From an uncultured Prevotellaceae bacterium (lineage in GTDB: Bacteria > Bacteroidota > Bacteroidia > Bacteroidales > Bacteroidaceae), in contig OMZE01000014.1 of the NCBI GenBank assembly GCA_900315455.1, positions 1 through 64,000 on the forward strand: 64,000 nt of DNA, given 5' to 3'. Below, in pieces: positions 60,883 through 64,000 of the stretch. Every line of letters starts with the position of its first letter. The stretch's first letter is position 1. A model generated the notes under the pieces. The model had not been told where the DNA came from. It worked only from the letters and a program-made list of their open reading frames with translations, and did not search any database. The translations under genes were made by a program, and so were the position numbers.

Positions 60883-62028
60883 TTATTGTCCGAACAACTC
60901 GTCGAGCAGCGTGTAGAACGAAGGATCCTCACCAACGATGGTCCTTACTATCTTGCCGTCGGGACCGATGATAATCTTGGTTGGGAATCCTGTGACGCCA
61001 TAATCAGCAAGAACTGTCGACTCACTTGGACAGTACACATGCAGCCAGGGCAAATCATGATGCTTCACGGCAGCCTTCCACTTCTCTTCGGTATCGTTGC
61101 AGTCGACGCCTAGAATCTCAAACTTGCCGGGATACTTGGCGTAGTACTCCTTCATCTTTGGAAACCCCTTGATGCACCAGACGCACCATGACCCCCAGAA
61201 GTCGAGGATGACATACTTGCCACGCAGCGAGGTGAGGGCGAGGGGTTTGCCGTTGATGTCGTTAAGCGTAAACACCGGTGCCTCTATTCCTGCTACCTGT
61301 TTCTTCTGCGCCTCCTTTTCTTCAGCCTCAGCCCTTTCGTTTTCCTCAGCAGCGGCTATCCAACTGTCGTAGAGTGACTTCATGCGGCCCTCGCGAATAG
61401 AGACATCAAACAAGGCGTAAGCCTCCTTCTTCTTGTCAAGACCATTGATGCTTTTCAGCAACCACACAGCAGCCTCCTGCTTGGGATGGGCCTTGATATA
61501 GTCGAACAGTGCCTCCTGATAACGATCGAAACTGGGCTCATAGATGTCATTGTAGAACTTGGTGAGTTCCTCCTCGCTGACAGTGCCACCCTCCCTCATC
61601 TCACGGAATTGTCTTCCATAGCCGCTCGACTCTTTCTCTGCATTCTCATTGAAGAGGTCCACTTGGTGGTATTCGGCATAGAATCCCGTGCCATCTATGT
61701 CATAGCGGTTTCCGTCGGTATCCCAGAGACGCATTTCCTCGCCCGGCATGAGTGGCACAAAGTAAAAACGTGGCGACTCCATGTCGCCGCGCAACAGCCT
61801 GGGCTGAACAATAAGTCCTTCACCGAGGGTATCCACCTCGAGTTCAAACTCAAACTTGCCATTCTTTCCTATGAAGGTCTTTTCTTCGTGGCCTGAACGG
61901 TAAACCACCGCAGTATCACCGAAGTCAACGATGTCGAGTTTCACTTTCAGCGTTTTGTTCCCATTGCCGGCAGCCCATCCACACATGGCGACGGCTGCGA
62001 GCATCATCATCAAAATGGTTCTTTTCAT
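60883..62028 (-). CDS. Thioredoxin-like protein with N-terminal DUF4369 domain (TlpA family), 381 aa
   Basis: A signal peptide (ILMMMLAAVAMCGWAA) precedes a DUF4369-like beta domain (about 25-125), a helical middle and a TlpA thioredoxin domain (about 245-381). The redox motif is WGSWCVWCIKGFPKM (CVWC), and GVTGFPTKIIIGPDGKIV supplies the cis-Pro. Proteins of this plan work in periplasmic disulfide or haem-related redox in Bacteroidota. It is transcribed alone on the minus strand. Confidence 0.92.
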   Translation of the reverse strand: MKRTILMMMLAAVAMCGWAAGNGNKTLKVKLDIVDFGDTAVVYRSGHEEKTFIGKNGKFEFELEVDTLGEGLIVQPRLLRGDMESPRFYFVPLMPGEEMRLWDTDGNRYDIDGTGFYAEYHQVDLFNENAEKESSGYGRQFREMREGGTVSEEELTKFYNDIYEPSFDRYQEALFDYIKAHPKQEAAVWLLKSINGLDKKKEAYALFDVSIREGRMKSLYDSWIAAAEENERAEAEEKEAQKKQVAGIEAPVFTLNDINGKPLALTSLRGKYVILDFWGSWCVWCIKGFPKMKEYYAKYPGKFEILGVDCNDTEEKWKAAVKHHDLPWLHVYCPSESTVLADYGVTGFPTKIIIGPDGKIVRTIVGEDPSFYTLLDELFGQ

Positions 62029-62266
62029 ATTACTTGCTTATCATTATTATGATTCAACATGCAAAAGTAGTTCATTGCCATGACATATCCAAAAAAAGCC
62101 CTCATTATTTGTCAATTTGCGAAAAGCAATCAGCGGCACAAGTTGCGCGAGTATGGGGGTAAGAGCAGCAAATACATATAAAAAGCGCATAAAACGGAGA
62201 CAGGTTCTCGGTATTTGCAAAAAAAAGTGTAATTTTACCCCCCGAAAACCATCTCATGGCTTACTG

Positions 62267-64000
62267 ATGATGAAAAGACTACTAAAACCCATTGCGCTCT
62301 GGCTGGCTTCCCTGATAGTGGTGGCGGCAGCCTTGCTTTTCTATGATGCCGACCTGCTCTGGAAGGTTCAGCAACACAATGTTTTCCTCAACACGTCGTT
62401 GTTCTTCCATCAGATGATGGCGGTGCCTGGAGGCATGCTTTCCTATCTGGCAACATTCTTCTCCCAGCATTTCTACTATCCCTGGGTAGGCGTGATACTG
62501 CTCTGCTGCTGGTGGCTGCTGCTGATGTGGCTGACGAAACGCACATTCAACATCCCCGGCAAATGGACGGTGCTGACATTGATTCCCGTTGCCATCCTAT
62601 TGGTAGCCAACATGGTCTTGGGCTACTGGGTCTACGTCATCAAACTCCCCGGCTACTTCTATGTCGCCACCATCGGTGTGACAGCAGCCACCGCCTTGCT
62701 ATGGGCATATCGCTGTCTGCCTAAAAACACTTGGGTGCGCATGGCCTTCATCATCGCGGTGACACTCGTGGGCTATCCGCTGATGGGTGCCTATGCCCTG
62801 GCAGCCGCAGCCCTCATGGCAGTGATGGAGAGGCGTCTTCCCCATTCGCGTGGCTCCCACATCCTGCTGAGTGCCACAGCCCTGCTGGGCATCATCTTCA
62901 TCCCGCTGCTCTACTATCGCTTCGTCTACAATCAGACCAACCTCGCCGATATCTATCGTACAGCCATCCCTGCCTTCACCGTTTCCGACCATTATCCCCA
63001 ATTCTATTATCCATACTATGCGCTGGCCGCCTGCTTCTTGATTATGGCCATCACCTACCGCCAAAATCACAAGGAGCAAAAGGAGCAAAATGCCCATAAC
63101 GCCCATAACGCCCCAAAAAGCAAGAAAACAGCCCCCAAGGCTCTGCCCATCACATCCTATATCCTGCCTTGCGCCGTCCTTGCCGTCATCGCTGTATGCG
63201 TCTATCATTTCTGGTACAAGGATGCCAACTTCCACCATGAACTGCGCATGCAACGCTGCATCGAGCAGGCCGATTGGGAAGGTGTCATCGAGGAAGGCGC
63301 CAAGCAAGACGACGAGCCTACCAGAGCCATCGTGATGATGCACAACCTGGCCCTGAGCCGTTTAGACCGCCAATGCGATGAGATGTACAAGTTTCCGAAA
63401 GGTTCCAGAAAATACAACACGTCGCTGCCTGTCTATATGTACAATGTCGCCGGCAGGATGATGCTCTATCAGTATGGCGCCATCAACGAGTGCCACCGGG
63501 TGTGTATGGAAGAAGGTGTGGAGTATGGCTGGAACGTGGAACAGTTGAAAGACATGGCACGTTGCTCCATCCTCAACAAGGAGCCGCAGGCGGCAAGGAA
63601 ATTCCTCGACCTCCTCCGCCATACCTGCTATTATGGCGATTGGGCCGACCACATGGAGAAGTTGCTCAACGACAAGCAGCAGTTGGCCAAGGACAAGGAG
63701 ACGGGACCCATCACCCACATGATGCACTACACCGACGGACTGAACGCGGTGGAGGGCTATGTGGAGAGATTCCTGATGACCACACTGGCACAGCAGGACG
63801 CCGATGACCCCAAATTCCAGGAACAGGCTGTCATCGCCTCGATGTGGACAAGAAATCCCGACCTCTTCTGGCTCCGGTTCAAGCATTATGTGGAGCAGAA
63901 GACCGACGGCAACATTCCCCGCTGCTTCCAGGAGGCGGCATGGCTCTTTGCCAACCTGCAAGGACAGGAAGGGCTCGACGAGTGGGAACTCGCGCCGGGT
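62267..64000 (+). CDS. DUF6057-like membrane protein, N-terminal 578 codons (3' end outside window)
   Basis: The frame is open from ATG 62267 (or 62270) to the end of the window. About nine to ten transmembrane helices lie in the first 330 residues (LWLASLIVVAAALLFY, WVGVILLCCWWLLLMWL, ILLSATALLGIIFIPLLYY), with a charged loop (HKEQKEQNAHNAHNA) before the last. The soluble C-terminal part has TPR-like helices (IEQADWEGVIEEGAKQDDEP). This plan matches DUF6057, a Bacteroidota family of unknown function. Confidence 0.78.
   Translation, partial: MMKRLLKPIALWLASLIVVAAALLFYDADLLWKVQQHNVFLNTSLFFHQMMAVPGGMLSYLATFFSQHFYYPWVGVILLCCWWLLLMWLTKRTFNIPGKWTVLTLIPVAILLVANMVLGYWVYVIKLPGYFYVATIGVTAATALLWAYRCLPKNTWVRMAFIIAVTLVGYPLMGAYALAAAALMAVMERRLPHSRGSHILLSATALLGIIFIPLLYYRFVYNQTNLADIYRTAIPAFTVSDHYPQFYYPYYALAACFLIMAITYRQNHKEQKEQNAHNAHNAPKSKKTAPKALPITSYILPCAVLAVIAVCVYHFWYKDANFHHELRMQRCIEQADWEGVIEEGAKQDDEPTRAIVMMHNLALSRLDRQCDEMYKFPKGSRKYNTSLPVYMYNVAGRMMLYQYGAINECHRVCMEEGVEYGWNVEQLKDMARCSILNKEPQAARKFLDLLRHTCYYGDWADHMEKLLNDKQQLAKDKETGPITHMMHYTDGLNAVEGYVERFLMTTLAQQDADDPKFQEQAVIASMWTRNPDLFWLRFKHYVEQKTDGNIPRCFQEAAWLFANLQGQEGLDEWELAPG

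Overview
The window looks like a chromosomal segment of a plant-polysaccharide-degrading Bacteroidota, most likely a Prevotella or close relative. The reasons are the Bacteroidota promoter signature (TAnnTTTG -7 boxes before many genes), the neighbour order rsfS-ftsH-cdsA and lpxB-surE-parA-parB-DUF5683-transglycosylase-rel, BspA-type leucine-rich repeats, DUF4923 and DUF6057 proteins, and secreted GH5, GH92, GH53 and pectinesterase enzymes. Taxonomy is inferred from family knowledge and gene order; no database search was possible.

Layout. (1) 1-2187: AT-rich accessory flank with small membrane proteins and three copies of a 34-41 bp direct repeat at gene boundaries. (2) 2188-26455: an integrated element of about 24.3 kb, bounded by a perfect 15-bp direct repeat (2188-2202 and 26441-26455). 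The right copy is the 3' end of an intact tRNA-Gln gene on the minus strand. A tyrosine integrase lies just inside the left end. (3) 26679-64000: higher-GC core chromosome with ordinary housekeeping and carbohydrate genes.

Inside the element, in order: integrase and an unknown partner; an excisionase-like HTH; a small Cys-rich protein; a possible small-terminase-like protein; an XRE repressor with three matching operators; an HNH nuclease operon; a run of small genes with a gp10-like tail-completion candidate and two pairs of internal paralogues; cargo (a NUMOD1-like protein, an exported protein, a retropepsin-like/SEC-C protein with a DUF5678 protein); an HTH plus RepA-like ATPase followed by two families of iteron-like repeats around an AT-rich palindrome (candidate origin); a 269-bp tetranucleotide tract; a minus-strand pair including a sigma-like protein; wrecked antirepressor genes; and one very large tape-measure gene (1994 aa). 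No capsid, portal, large terminase, maturation protease, tail tube or baseplate gene is recognisable. The element therefore pairs plasmid-like replication and an integrase with a partial phage tail module. It could be a phage satellite or a decayed prophage, and it is the most interesting part of the window.

In the core, the notable departures from routine are a GH92 alpha-mannosidase fused to a TonB C-terminal domain, a RAYT-like HUH protein with an extra C-terminal domain next to a REP-like palindrome that recurs 5 kb away, a group of ArnT-, ArnC-, ArnD- and EptA-like envelope genes, and a tandem intergenic repeat family.
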